Source of the DNA: Didymella arachidicola
Lineage: Eukaryota > Ascomycota > Dothideomycetes > Pleosporales > Didymellaceae
DNA: 64,000 nt
Assembly (NCBI GenBank): GCA_016630955.3
Contig: CM049985.1
Location: forward strand, 2,666,001-2,730,000
Direction of reading: 5' to 3'
A model generated the notes under the pieces. It was not told the DNA's origin. It did not search any database and worked only from the letters and a program-made list of their open reading frames with translations. Each line of letters begins with the position of its first letter. The first letter of the stretch is position 1. The translations under genes were made by a program, and so were the position numbers. Shown piece after piece: positions 12,621 through 23,178 of the stretch.

Positions 12621-14810
12621 CTAAGAGCGGCCGTAGGCGCGGTCGACGTCCTTCTCGTACTGCTTCAAAATGCCCTTGCGGTTGAGCTTCTGCGCAGCGG
12701 TGGTAAGACCCTATCTTCATGTTAGCAGTCCATCCGTTTGTTGAATGTCATTTGGCAACTCACGTTCTGCGGTGTCCACTCCTCATCTGCCAGCACAACA
12801 CCCTCAATCATCTCGAAGCCTGCAAGCCCGCCCTTCTGACCTGCGGATTGCAGCTGCTTCAGCACAGCGCTATTGATCTTCTTGTCATGGACCAGCTCCT
12901 CGAGATGATCGCCCTTGACGCCCGTCTCGGCCGCGAGTTTCTTAAGCGCGGGCTCAGCGGGGACAATGATAGCGATGGGCTTCTGGCGGTCTTCGGCGGC
13001 GTAGATGCAGATATTCTGCACAATGGGGGCGGAGCGGTAGACGGACTCGAGCTTTTCGAGGGCAATGTACTCGCCGGCAAGTGTCTTGACGAGGTTCTTC
13101 TTGCGGTCGATGATGCGGATCTGGCCTTGGGTGTCAAACTCGCCAATGTCGCCCGTCTTGAACCAGCCGTCGTCTGTAAAGGACTCTGCTGTTTCCTCGG
13201 GCATGTCTAGGTAGCCTGATACCACACTGCCGCCGCGAATCCAGATCTCGCCCTGAGGAGGTTTGTTGGTGGAATAGTAGCCTGCATCGGCGAAGTCGAC
13301 GAGCTTCATTTCGACCGAAGCGGGCATCTCGCCGAGGGCCTGATCGGTCCAAGCAAGCGGGTCCATGAGTGCTCCCATAGCGCAAGTCTCGGTGAGACCA
13401 TAGCCGGAGATCATGGGGGTGATGGCAACGGAGATGAAGCGCTGGGTCTCCTTTGAGATGGGGCCGCCTCCATTCAAGCAGATACGCAGCCTGCCACCGG
13501 TAGCATCCTTGACCTTGTTGAATACAATGGCGTCGAGAACACCACTGCCAGGCAGACCAGAACCCAACAGGAAGTTCTTTGCTGCAAAAGCGCCCCAGAA
13601 CACCTTGCTCTTGAGGCCGCCGCCGGCTTCGACTTTGCTCACGATACCCTTCTTGACTGTCTCCCAGACCTGGGGCACACCGACCATGACAGTGGGCTTC
13701 AGTTCACGGATGTCGCCGGCGCAGTTGCGGACGGAGGTGTCAGACAGAGTGCGGATGGTACCGTACCCCATGGTTCCACCCCAGTAGAGAACAGCGTTTT
13801 CGAAGACAAATTCGAGGATGTGTGCGGCGGGGAGGTAGGTAATGAGGACGTCGCCGGGACCGAGATACTTGCCAACAATGACATCGACACCAGCAACTAG
13901 CATTGTTAGTATGCTATTTCTAACCAATTTTGGACAGCTTACCTGCAGCAACAACGTTGCTGTGCTTGATCATGACACCCTTGGGCGTGCCAGTGGATCC
14001 AGAAGTGTACATGATGCAGGCCAGATCATCGGCCTTGGGAGGGATGGGATCAGCAGGATTGTCGTTTCCGAGGCTCAACAACTGGTCGAAGCTGAGGACC
14101 TTCAAGTCGGGGTGTGCGCTGGTCAGGGCGTCGACATCCTTCTGCTTGGCGTCGTTCTTAGTGCTGTAGACGACGACCTTGACGTCCTTGGTCTTCTGGA
14201 AAGGCTTCACGAGCCGTGGCAGCAGCTCCGGGTCGGTGAACATGATGCCGGCGTGCGTCTGCTGCATGCTGTGCGTGAGGCCCTCTTCGCCGAGCGTGTC
14301 GTATGCGGTGACAATAGCCATGGACTGGGACAGGGCGCCGTGGGCCGAGGCCAGCCACTGCATGCTCGTGGCGGCGAACAGGTGCAGGCGGTCGTTGGGC
14401 TTGTAGCCAAGATGGTTCAGCGCAGAACCAACGGTCAGAGCCATCTTCTCAAACTCGATGAAGCTCTTGTAGCTGTACGGGCTGAGCTCGAAGTACTGCC
14501 ACTTCTTGTCGACCTCCTGCTCCGTCCCGTCGACCATCTTCTTGATCTTCTTCGTCTCCTCGTGGATGTTGACGATCCTGCGCGCGCCGACTGCCTTTGC
14601 GTTGCCAAACTTGGCTGCCGAGTAGCGCAGCACATCGTAGAGCGTGTTGACGTCCTCCTGCGGCGTCGCGACGAGTCCGTCCTTGGCCGCCAGGTTCCGA
14701 CGCGGTATCGTCTCGCCATCTGGCTTCTGCGCACCAGGCACCTCGCATGTCAGCAGCCCAGTGCGCGATGCCTGCGCCTGAGGCATTAGCTTCTTGAGGT
14801 TCTGCGTCAT
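12621..14810 (-). CDS. FAA1: long-chain fatty acid CoA ligase
   Basis: ATP-dependent activation of long-chain fatty acids to acyl-CoA for lipid synthesis, desaturation or beta-oxidation. Three exons on the minus strand, 14810-13943, 13896-12764 and 12710-12621. The introns are 46 nt (branch CTAAC) and 53 nt, all in phase, giving 696 residues, the usual size of fungal Faa1-type enzymes. The AMP-binding P-loop motif YTSGSTGTPKG lies at about 268-278. The gate/fatty-acid signature runs from DGWFKTGDIG (about 531) to RIIDRKKNLVKTLAGEYI. The last small exon ends in KDVDRAYGRS, so there is no PTS1 tripeptide and a cytosolic/ER form is favoured over a peroxisomal one. Assignment to the family is firm; which yeast FAA paralogue it matches is inferred from length and lack of PTS1. 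Confidence 0.93.
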
Positions 14811-15369
14811 GGTGGCAGATGTGGGGGAGGATGTGCAGGGCAGCGGAAAGTGTTGGGAGCTCTGATTGCAGTGCAGAGGCGGATGCAGATGCAGAGCGGG
14901 GGGTATTGCGGCAAGCAGAACAAGGAAAACAAGCGTGATGGCGCTACACGATGGTATAAAACGTGTCGCCAGCGGAGTGCTGCGGATTTGTGAGGAGCGC
15001 GGCGGCCGGTTGCCAGGTAGCTCAAGGTGTTGGCAGCTGTCGGTGCCAAGCAAAATGGAAGCTATGACGCTGCGAATCCTATGACGCTTGCTGGACAGTG
15101 CAGTGCAGTGCAAGAAGAAGTGGGCGACTCCACAATAAAGTCTGAGCGAGTCTGCGCGTGTCTATTATACGGTCGCCATCGCGCTTTTCGCATCTTTGTC
15201 TAGAATTGTAAGAGCGTACTTCGTCGAGCATGATTCACGGCCAGGCGCCTACACGACCACGAGCTCAGCATCCCCTCGCAACCTCGCTACAGGGTCTGCG
15301 CCGCCTCCCAACTGGGCAGTCGCCGCCTTGAGCCTATTCGCCAAGCAATCCTCCTGCACCGTCTGCAAC
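14811..15369. promoter_or_regulatory. divergent promoter region, acyl-CoA synthetase / RKM5
   Basis: About 560 bases between two divergent start codons (14810 minus, 15370 plus). It must hold both promoters. I see no defined operator. An open frame running into 15370 from upstream has no ATG, which supports 15370 as the start of the methyltransferase. Confidence 0.5.
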
Positions 15370-16495
15370 ATGCAACTCTCCGCAATCTTAGAAAGCGAGC
15401 CCATCAGCGACCCTGAGGAAGGTGCGCATCCTCGGTCCTTCACACACCTCTGATTCGCCTCGAAGCTCTGCGGATCGTCTGCCACTATGCGACACAAGGG
15501 CTGACATCGCCACAGAGGCCTTTGTCATCTTCTCGCAAGCTCTCCCGTCTCAGTCGCTAGGCATCATCGACGCCCACGCTGAGACGCTGGAACTCAGCGT
15601 CGCAGGCCGCGATCTGGTCATCCAGCAGAGCAGAGGTCTGCTGACGAGCGATCGCAAGGCAGGGACCACCGGCGCAGGTACGTGATTGTCAGCCACCATA
15701 TTGCCCCGGACTTGGCTGGTCTTGGGGCCGTGGCAAGGGTCTTGTCGTGGTTGGGATGGATTAGAAGTGCCTCGTTCCAACTGTCATTACTGCTGTTGTA
15801 GTCATCCAGTGTAGTCGTGCTCATAGGCCGGTGGTACATCAACGAAGGTAGGTAACTAATCTTTCACAGTCATCTGGGCCGTCACCCCGCGCTTCGCCTC
15901 GTGGATCGCCTCACCAACCAACATATTCTTCACGTCCGGCCTCCTCTCACTCTCATCAACAGGCATAGAACTCGGCTCCGGCATATCTGGCATCGTGGCT
16001 CTCACCCTCGGTGCAAGAATCTTGTCCTTCACAGCAACAGACCAGTCCTACGCCATGAAGCTGCTGCGGCAGAACATCGCATCTAACCTCTCCCTTGTTT
16101 TCCCTGGCCCAAGATCTACAGGTAAGGGCAAAAAAATACAAGCTGTGAATACTGGTGGTGAACGCATCAAAGCTGAGATCCTGGACTGGGAGGAAGACGA
16201 CGTCGTGCAGTTGGGTTCGGTTGATGTTGTTGTGGCATGCGATTGCATATACAACGAAGCGCTTGTTGAACCGCTCAACACGACGTGTGCGGCCATTTGC
16301 AGGCTTAGACATGGTGAGCAGAGACCGACGCTGTGTATAATCGCGCAGCAGTTGCGATCGCCGGATGTGTTTGAATCCTGGATCAAGAGCTTTCATCAGA
16401 AGTTTCACACATGGCAGGTCCCAGATCGGCTCTTGAGTGAAGAGTTGAGAGAGAATAGTGGGTTTGTGGTACATGTAGGGATTGTTCGGTGTTAG
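15370..16495 (+). CDS. RKM5: Rkm5-like protein lysine methyltransferase
   Basis: Seven-beta-strand SAM-dependent methyltransferase of the METTL21/Rkm5 group. The yeast member methylates a ribosomal protein lysine; the substrate here is inferred. Exons 15370-15421, 15516-15677 and 15870-16495 join in phase to 279 residues. Conserved marks: QALPSQSLGIIDAHAETLEL near the N-terminus, the TTGAVIWAVTPRFASWI segment spanning the second junction (Rkm5-type G-G-T-T-G-x-V-x-W), SAM motif I GIELGSGISGI, the TDQ acidic loop, and DVVVACDCIYNEALVEPL corresponding to the post-motif region. The long open frame at 15995 is only its third exon. The 192-nt second intron is the longest in this cluster but has good GTACGT and CACAG ends. 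Confidence 0.85.
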
Positions 16496-17600
16496 AAGAG
16501 AGCATTATGGAGAAGGTTGGAAGTCTAACAATATACCGCGAAGCACTCGTAGCTTTGAAGAGGACTTCAGACACCTCAGACTTCAGACACGATATCGATA
16601 GCAGCGCTTGGGTTGTCGACATGCTCCGGTACCTCTGATCTTTGAAGTACAGGGCGGCAGCTCGCACATACCAGGATGTCGAGAGATCTCGAGGCGCGCA
16701 AGCAGCACAGCACCAACACGAAGGAGGTTATCCCTTGGAATAAAAGAGACGTACGTAGCGCGACAGAAAGACAGCGGTCCTGCACATATGCAATATATCG
16801 CTGCTCTATCCTTTCCCGGCTCGAGAGGCCATTCACGCTGTCACACAGGCTTACAGTATTGATCGTTGTGAGTGAAAGAAGACTTTGCTGTATCCAGAGA
16901 TGATTTATACACCTGACTAGAGATGCTCGCCCACAAACCATCCGTGACCTGAGCGCATTGGCGCAGAACATCTTACTTTTGACTCTTACATGTGAGGACA
17001 TTTCCTTGTTTCGACAGCACAGCAACTCGCACGAGTGATTTCATTTTCGCTTTTGTTTCGGCAAAAAAGAACGATATAACGGTCTCTTCAATGGGCGGTC
17101 TTGGAATGATTTGCCAAGTTGGCAATATGTAGGTGGCAAGCCGTTTCGCTGGCCATTGTGACAGAAAATTGCTTTGACAGTGTCTTCTACGATCTTACAG
17201 AATCGGTGAGAGACGGAATGTCATGATACTTGAGCAGCGAGTATCCACTTGGAGACACATATGACAGTACAACGAATGTATATCCGTCATCCGCGTTTTT
17301 GGAGATCACATTAACCCATGCCGTTCCTCCACTGTCGAATCCCGCTGCAGGCAGACCAATACCTTTGGAACAGCATACAACTGCTCAGCACCCAGAGGCT
17401 GGTGCTATAGACGATTCGGTACGGGAAGCTGCTTACCTACGGACTCCTGCCTCGTCCGCATCTCGCAGGCTGAAAGCCTTCTTGTCCATTGCGATCAAGA
17501 TAAGCAAACAGATCACCGTCTCGTTGTGCATCGACTTTTGAAGCTATTCACCGGGGGGCGCAAGGTGACAATTGTTTGTTTAATGCAAGTGAAGTAGCGA
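16496..17600. other. intergenic before the transposon array
   Basis: About 1.1 kb between RKM5 and the first transposon. An open frame at 17230-17541 has no ATG and no recognisable domain. I see no RNA gene or further repeat. Confidence 0.55.
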
Positions 17601-17602
17601 TA

Positions 17603-19463
17603 ACGTACCTCACGGGCGAGCCGCTCACCCGGGCGAGCCGCTCACTTTTGCCAAGACGACACCAAACTTCAATCAACTCGTGATGCCTCAACGCAAGAAC
17701 GCAAAAAAGTCCTCAAACGAAGCAGACATCCAGCTTGCAGTCCAGGCTATCAAAAGCGACGCGACTCTATCCCAAAGACGCGCTGCGAAGATCTACAGAG
17801 TGCCTCAAAAGACACTCAGTGACCGACTTGCTGGAGCCTCCCCACGACGCGATTGTACGCCCAATTCAATGAAGCTAACAAACACTGAAGAGCTGGTAAT
17901 CGTCCAGCATATACTGAAGCTAGACGAGCGAGGATACCCGCCCCGGCTCACTGATGTGGAGGATATGGCCAACTCTCTACTCGCAGAGCGCAACCAGTCA
18001 CATGTTGGCAAGAACTGGGCTGGCACGTTCGTTAAGCGTCGCCCTGAGCTCACAGTTAAGTTTAATCGAAAGTACGACTACAAGAGAGCCCTCTGCGAGG
18101 ATCCTGAGGTGATCCAGGGCTGGTTCGACCTTGTAGCCAATACCAAAGCCAAGTATGGTATCCTGGATGAAGACACCTACAACTTTGACGAGTCTGGCTT
18201 CATGATGGGCGTCATATCAACAGGAGCTGTTGTCACAGGCTCTGAGCGTCGTGGACGACCAAAGACAGTACAACAGGGCGACCGAGAGTGGACCAGTATC
18301 ATTGAAGGTATCAATGCGATGGGGTGGGCTATCCCACCCTTCATCATCTTCCAAGGCAAGCACCACCTCTCTGCCTGGTACAAGGAGCCAAGCATACCTA
18401 GCGACTGGATTATTACTGTCTCTGAGAACGGCTGGACAAACAATGAGCTTGGTTTGAAGTTGCTGAAGCACTTTGACGAGCACACAAAGGAGCGCACTGT
18501 TGGCAGCTATCGGCTGCTTATTCTGGACGGCCATGAGAGTCACAACTCAGTCAATTTCCATCAATACTGCGAGGAACACAAGATTATCACTTTGTGTATG
18601 CCCCCGCACTCATCGCACCTCTTGCAGCCGCTTGACGTGGGTTGTTTTGCCCCTCTGAAGAAGGCCTATGGTCGCCAAGCCGAGCTGCTAATGCGCACCA
18701 AGATTACTCGCATCTCAAAACTTGAGTTCTTACCGTGCTTCAAAGCGGCTTTTGACGCGTCAATTACAGAAAGCAATATCCGGGGAGGTTTTAGAGGCGC
18801 TGGCTTGGTTCCCTTCAACCCAGAGGCTGTAATATCGAAGCTTGAAGTGCGCCTGTGTACTCCACCACTACCTACTGTAGACGGGAGTACGTGGCACTCT
18901 CAAACCCCAAGCAACACCCTAGAATTCGGGTCGCAATCGAAGCTGATTCGAGAGAGGATCCAGAGACATGGCGATAGCTCGCCGACATTAATAGTTAATG
19001 CCCTTAATCAGCTCACCAAAGGCGCGGAGATGATGGCGTATTCACTAGTGTTAGTGCGCAACCAGGTCGCTGAGCTTCAAGCTGCTAATAAGGCAGCCAC
19101 GCGCCGTAAATCACACAAGAGGAAGCGAATCCAGCGAGAGGGGACACTTACAGTTAGTGAGGGAGTGCGCTTAACTACTCTAAAGGAGTTCAACGCCTGT
19201 AGCGATAGGAAGAGAGCAAGCAAGAGGGCTCGCGTTGAAAGAGGCGCTCAGTCTTTTAGACGCTGCGGCACGTGTGGCGAGGCAGGGCACAACGCACGAA
19301 CGTGCAAGAATGATGCACAAGGTACTGTAGAGTAGATTCATATACTATAGAGTATAGTACAACTTAGTTGTGCTCTGCAGCGTTGCAAAGTAACTGTAGT
19401 GTTCGTAAGTCTTGGCAAAAGTGAGCGGCTCGCCCGGGTGAGCGGCTCGCCCGTGAGGTACGT
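17603..19463 (+). mobile_element. Fot1/pogo-type DNA transposon, element 1 (complete)
   Basis: A 1,861-bp element bounded by perfect 55-bp terminal inverted repeats (17603-17657 and 19409-19463) and flanked by TA target duplications (17601-17602, 19464-19465), the hallmark of Tc1/mariner-pogo insertion. Each TIR begins ACGTACCTCACG and contains two tandem copies of GGGCGAGCCGCTCAC, then ends CTTTTGCCAAGAC. The single intact transposase gene inside makes the element probably autonomous. Two further elements follow within 32 and 9 bases. Confidence 0.95.
17683..19335 (+). CDS. pogo/Fot1 transposase (element 1)
   Basis: DDE-superfamily transposase of 550 residues in one uninterrupted exon. The preceding GTG at 17680 is ignored in favour of the ATG at 17683. 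An N-terminal pipsqueak-type helix-turn-helix (about 10-60, IQLAVQAIKSDATLSQRRAA) and a CENP-B-type HTH (about 70-135) should bind the TIR. The catalytic acidic triad is complete: NFDESGF (Asp169), LILDGHESH (Asp282) and QPLDVGC (Asp318), with 35 residues between the last two. The basic C-terminal region ends with a CCHC zinc knuckle, CGTCGEAGHNARTC. Cleavage and strand transfer of its own element are inferred from the family. Confidence 0.95.
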   Translation: MPQRKNAKKSSNEADIQLAVQAIKSDATLSQRRAAKIYRVPQKTLSDRLAGASPRRDCTPNSMKLTNTEELVIVQHILKLDERGYPPRLTDVEDMANSLLAERNQSHVGKNWAGTFVKRRPELTVKFNRKYDYKRALCEDPEVIQGWFDLVANTKAKYGILDEDTYNFDESGFMMGVISTGAVVTGSERRGRPKTVQQGDREWTSIIEGINAMGWAIPPFIIFQGKHHLSAWYKEPSIPSDWIITVSENGWTNNELGLKLLKHFDEHTKERTVGSYRLLILDGHESHNSVNFHQYCEEHKIITLCMPPHSSHLLQPLDVGCFAPLKKAYGRQAELLMRTKITRISKLEFLPCFKAAFDASITESNIRGGFRGAGLVPFNPEAVISKLEVRLCTPPLPTVDGSTWHSQTPSNTLEFGSQSKLIRERIQRHGDSSPTLIVNALNQLTKGAEMMAYSLVLVRNQVAELQAANKAATRRKSHKRKRIQREGTLTVSEGVRLTTLKEFNACSDRKRASKRARVERGAQSFRRCGTCGEAGHNARTCKNDAQGTVE

Positions 19464-19495
19464 TAGCAAAAACGCTATTGCACTAACGTGTTTCC

Positions 19496-21333
19496 CCACC
19501 GAGCCGCCCACCCCCACCGAGTCGCCCGCCCTCACCAAAATCGCGACTATTACACGATTATTACGCTCGACCACAACGCTGCATAAATACAGTATCAATC
19601 TCAAATTAATCCTTAGAAGCGTCGCTATCGACTGAATCTACTATTTCTGCAGTGCAGGTGCGCGCGTTGTGGCCAGTCTTGCCACAACGCCCGCAGTGCC
19701 TCTCTTTGCGCACCCTCTTCGCTGGCGGTTCTGCTGCCTCCTGGCCGCCACCGTCCTTCTCAGCTATCAAATCCTGTACGTCACCCACTGTAAGACTCTC
19801 CTCTGTCCGAATATACTTTCTCTTGCGACTGCGCTGCTCTGTTAAGGCGTCAATTGACTTCCGAAGCCCTGCCAGTTCCCTAGCTTGTAATAGTGAATTG
19901 TGGCCTATTACAGCCATGCCTTTTGTGAGCGAGTCAACTGCTTGCAGAAGAGGAGAGATAGGAGACTCTCTGTGCCTTTGTATGCGCTCACGAACTAGCG
20001 TAGACTGCGCCTCCATCTCTTTTATTGTGGCTGGCGTTTTGGACTCCCAAGGGGTGTCCTCTGGTAGTGGAGGTGTTGGTGTACGAAGCACCACATCAAG
20101 CTTTGATAACACCCGCTCTGGGTCGTGAGGTACTAAACCAGCGCCTCTAAAGCTTGCTAGGATATTTTCCTTTGTAATTGCCTTGTTAAAAGCAATGTGA
20201 AAGGCTGGTAGAAAGGTCTCTTTCTTAACTTGAGTGACAGAGTACCTTGCCCAGCTGTCGATCTCAGCGTAGTACGCCCGCTTCAAGGGGGCAAAACAGC
20301 CCACGTCAAGCGGCTGTAATAGGTGCGACGAGTGTGGGGGCATACACAGGGTGATAATCTTGTGTTCTGCGCAATATTGGTGAAATGCAGCAGAGCTGTG
20401 GCTCTCATGGCCGTCCACAATTAGTAGACGGTACACACCCACAGTACGCTCCTTTGTATGCGCGTCAAAGTGCTTCAGCCACTTTAGACCAAGCTCATTT
20501 GTTGTCCAGCCGTTAGAGCTAGTCTCAATTACCCAGTCGCGAGGCAGGCCTGGGTACCAGCTTGATATAAGGACCTTACCACCAAAGATAATGAAGGGTG
20601 GGATAGCCCAGCCAGCAGCGCAGATGCCCTGGATGATTGTGACCCAGTCACGGTTGCCTGGCTGTATCTTCTTTGGATTGGTTCGCTTCTCAGAGCCTGT
20701 AAAGACCATCTGAGCGTTAATTATGCCCATCATGAACCCAGACTCATCAAAGTTATGTGTGTCTTCAGCAAGGATGCCGTACTTCTCCTTTGTTGTCCTT
20801 ACTAGCTCGAACCAGGGCGTTATAACGCGTGGGTCTTCGTTTAGGGCTCGCTGACGATCGTATGGACGGCTGCGTCGAAGCTTGACTTCCTTGGTACGCG
20901 TTCTGAACCTGTCTACCCAGTGCTTGCCAACAGGTCCTTCACCGCGCGCAGCAAGGAGATCATTCGCCATTTCTTCCACCATAGCCCTTGTAGCGCCTAT
21001 TCCTCGTGCGTCTAGGTCAAGTATACGCGCGACTATTACATCCTCCTCTAGCTTTTTTAGCTTCTTCGAGTTAGGCTCAGTATCGCGTCGTGAAGGCTTT
21101 CCAGCGCGTCGGTCTCTTAGCGTTGTTCGGGGGACAGCAAAGGCCCTAGACGCGTGCCTAGTACTGTCGGGTTCAGCGGCTTTTGTAGCCTGGATAGCAA
21201 GGTATAGTGTACCTTCGTTATAGGTCGATTGCGCGTCGCGTTGTGGCGGCATAGTAATAGTTGTTGTAATAGTCGCGATTTTGGTGAGGGCGGGCGACTC
21301 GGTGGGGGTGGGCGGCTCGGTGGGGAAACACGT
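19496..21333 (-). mobile_element. Fot1/pogo-type DNA transposon, element 2 (complete)
   Basis: A 1,838-bp element with long TIRs of about 68 bp (from 19496 inward, and inward from 21333) that start ACGTGTTTCCCCACCGAG. Each contains two imperfect copies of a CCCACCGAGYCGCCCRC box followed by TCACCAAAATCGCGACTATT. TA duplications flank it (19494-19495, 21334-21335). It lies 32 bases beyond element 1 and 9 bases before element 3. Its TIR sequence differs from both neighbours, so this is a separate family that landed in the same spot, not a duplication of element 1. Confidence 0.93.
19606..21252 (-). CDS. pogo/Fot1 transposase (element 2)
   Basis: Transposase of 548 residues in a single exon. 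The start was set at the ATG of MPPQRDAQSTYNEG (21252); the open frame continues upstream through the TIR without being coding. It has the same build as element 1: N-terminal HTH pair, catalytic motifs NFDESGFMMG, LLIVDGHESH and LLQPLDVGCFAPLK all intact, and a C-terminal zinc knuckle CGRCGKTGHNARTC preceded by a basic stretch (PPAKRVRKERH). The sequence is clearly diverged from the element 1 product but colinear with it. Confidence 0.94.
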   Translation of the reverse strand: MPPQRDAQSTYNEGTLYLAIQATKAAEPDSTRHASRAFAVPRTTLRDRRAGKPSRRDTEPNSKKLKKLEEDVIVARILDLDARGIGATRAMVEEMANDLLAARGEGPVGKHWVDRFRTRTKEVKLRRSRPYDRQRALNEDPRVITPWFELVRTTKEKYGILAEDTHNFDESGFMMGIINAQMVFTGSEKRTNPKKIQPGNRDWVTIIQGICAAGWAIPPFIIFGGKVLISSWYPGLPRDWVIETSSNGWTTNELGLKWLKHFDAHTKERTVGVYRLLIVDGHESHSSAAFHQYCAEHKIITLCMPPHSSHLLQPLDVGCFAPLKRAYYAEIDSWARYSVTQVKKETFLPAFHIAFNKAITKENILASFRGAGLVPHDPERVLSKLDVVLRTPTPPLPEDTPWESKTPATIKEMEAQSTLVRERIQRHRESPISPLLQAVDSLTKGMAVIGHNSLLQARELAGLRKSIDALTEQRSRKRKYIRTEESLTVGDVQDLIAEKDGGGQEAAEPPAKRVRKERHCGRCGKTGHNARTCTAEIVDSVDSDASKD

Positions 21334-21342
21334 TATTGTATA

Positions 21343-23176
21343 ACGCCAACCACCACCGGATGGCGCACCCCACCGGAATGGCGCACCCTGTAGCAAATTT
21401 ATCTTTACACCTCAATATTTCAGCACCACAACAAGAAATTTAAACGTACAATAGCTTAAATTAATCCTCTATCTCTATTACATCTTGCTGGCAAGTGCGC
21501 TTATTATGCCCTATCCTGCCGCATGTTGTACAGCACCGTTTAACTTTACTACTGCTACCTACCTGCGCACCTTCTCCCTTAGTCTCAGCCTTAGCGTCTT
21601 TCTCCTTTAGTATTTCCTCTGCCTCTGCCTGCGAGAGAGTCCCGCCTTCCTGAATCCGCTTCTTTTTACGCCTCTTACGCTCAGAAGCAGCCTTGTTTGC
21701 CTGTTCAAGCTGGGCTATCCTTGCCTCAAGTAGCGTGTGCGAATAGTCCCTCTTTGCAGACCCCCTTTTAACCTGTAGGACCATCTCAATAATTGAGTCA
21801 GGAGAGGAACTCCTATGTTCTCTTATCCTCTTAATAATAAGAGTTGTTTGGCTATCAATTTCAATCGCGTTGGTTGGTGTTTTAGGTTGCCAGTTGGTAG
21901 GCCCAGGCAGAGGCGGTGTTGGCGTACGAGGCTTAACTTCAAGCCTTGACAGCACCGCCTCTGGGTCAAGTGGGACCAAGCCAGTTGCTCTAAAGCTTGA
22001 TAAGATGTTGCTCTTTGAGATTGCCTTGTTGTATACTGGTTGAAACGTTGCTAAGAAGGCCTTTTTGTCCACGTGGGTAATGTAACTGTCTGCCAAGCTT
22101 TTGATCTCCTTCTTGTACGCCTGCTTCAGCGGGGCAAAGCACCCAACGTCAAGTGGCTGCAGGATGTGAGAGGCGTGCGGAGGCATACAGAGGGCAATAA
22201 TCTTGCTTTCCTCGCAGAGATTCTGGAATTCGAGCGACTTGTGACTCTCGTGGCCATCGATAATCAGCAGCCGATGGCTACCTACAGTAGCAGCCTCTGT
22301 GTGCTGGATAAAGTGCTTTAGCCAGGCAAGGCCAAGCTCATTAGTAGTCCAGCCATTCTTGCTAACCCCAATCCTCCAATCTTTTGGGTTGTTAACGTAC
22401 CAGGCCTTGTCGTGGTGCTTTGCTTTGAGGATGAAGAAGGGTGGGACAGACCAGCCCATCGCGTTGATACAAGCAATCAAAGTTATCCACTCACGATCGC
22501 CAGGCTGAAGGCTGAGTGGTGCACGACGTCTCTCAGACGCAGTCACTACCTTAACTGACCCTCCAACGCCTATCTGGAAGCCAGTCTCGTCAAAGTTGTA
22601 GGTATCTTGGTCCAGGATGCCGTACTTGGCTTTAACGTTGCGTATAAGGTCGAACCAGGGACTGATAATTGCTGTATCGCTGCACAGAACTCTCCGGTAA
22701 TCTCTCAGTCTAGAAACCTGAGACCTAACCTCAGGTTTCCGCTGGATAAACCTGTAGGTCCAGTTTTCTCCAACCTTGCCCCCATCGCGAGCAGCCAACA
22801 GTTGATCAGCCATCTCTCGCACATAAGTAAGCGTAGGAGCAAATCCTCGCGCGTCAAGCTTTCTTATATGTTGAACAAGCACCTCCTCTTCTTGCTTTGT
22901 AAGCCGAGAGCAATTGGGGTAGATAACGCGTTGAGAAGCTGGTTTGGCGCGTTGCCTTCGAAGAGTACTTTCAGGCACGTTGTAGACAGCAGCAGCGCGT
23001 CGCTGGCTTAGGTTCGCATTAGAATTAATAGCTCTAATAGCAAGCTTAATTCTATCTTCACGAGAAAGTAATTCAAGATCAATTTGTTGCGACATCGTTG
23101 GTGGTGGTCAAAAGAGGTGTGGTCTTGGCAAGGTGCGCCATTCCGGTGGGGTGCGCCATCCGGTGGTAGTTGGCGT
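21343..23176 (-). mobile_element. Fot1/pogo-type DNA transposon, element 3 (complete)
   Basis: A 1,834-bp element with TIRs beginning ACGCCAACYACCACCGGATGG and containing two boxes (CCACCGGATGGCGCACC, then CCACCGGAATGGCGCACC). TA duplications lie at 21341-21342 and 23177-23178. The two ends differ by one base within the TIR (C or T in the first ten bases). The right end continues into TTGCCAAGACCACACC, the same inner motif seen in element 1; the left end does not. A second copy, with the coding region apparently identical, lies at 46190-48041. Confidence 0.95.
21461..23095 (-). CDS. pogo/Fot1 transposase (element 3, copy A)
   Basis: Transposase of 544 residues, one exon, starting MSQQIDLELLSRED. 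HTH region near the N-terminus (LAIRAINSNANLSQRRAAA), CENP-B-like second HTH, catalytic motifs NFDETGF, LLIIDGHESH and LQPLDVGCFAPLK intact, basic KRRKKKRIQ segment, and C-terminal zinc knuckle CTTCGRIGHNKRTC. The protein is identical residue for residue to the product at 46326-47960, which indicates very recent activity. Confidence 0.95.
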   Translation of the reverse strand: MSQQIDLELLSREDRIKLAIRAINSNANLSQRRAAAVYNVPESTLRRQRAKPASQRVIYPNCSRLTKQEEEVLVQHIRKLDARGFAPTLTYVREMADQLLAARDGGKVGENWTYRFIQRKPEVRSQVSRLRDYRRVLCSDTAIISPWFDLIRNVKAKYGILDQDTYNFDETGFQIGVGGSVKVVTASERRRAPLSLQPGDREWITLIACINAMGWSVPPFFILKAKHHDKAWYVNNPKDWRIGVSKNGWTTNELGLAWLKHFIQHTEAATVGSHRLLIIDGHESHKSLEFQNLCEESKIIALCMPPHASHILQPLDVGCFAPLKQAYKKEIKSLADSYITHVDKKAFLATFQPVYNKAISKSNILSSFRATGLVPLDPEAVLSRLEVKPRTPTPPLPGPTNWQPKTPTNAIEIDSQTTLIIKRIREHRSSSPDSIIEMVLQVKRGSAKRDYSHTLLEARIAQLEQANKAASERKRRKKKRIQEGGTLSQAEAEEILKEKDAKAETKGEGAQVGSSSKVKRCCTTCGRIGHNKRTCQQDVIEIED

Positions 23177-23178
23177 TA

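Noticed and set aside
17230..17541. Open frame just before the transposon array
   Set aside because: Begins at TTG, no ATG, no recognisable domain, no splice partner.
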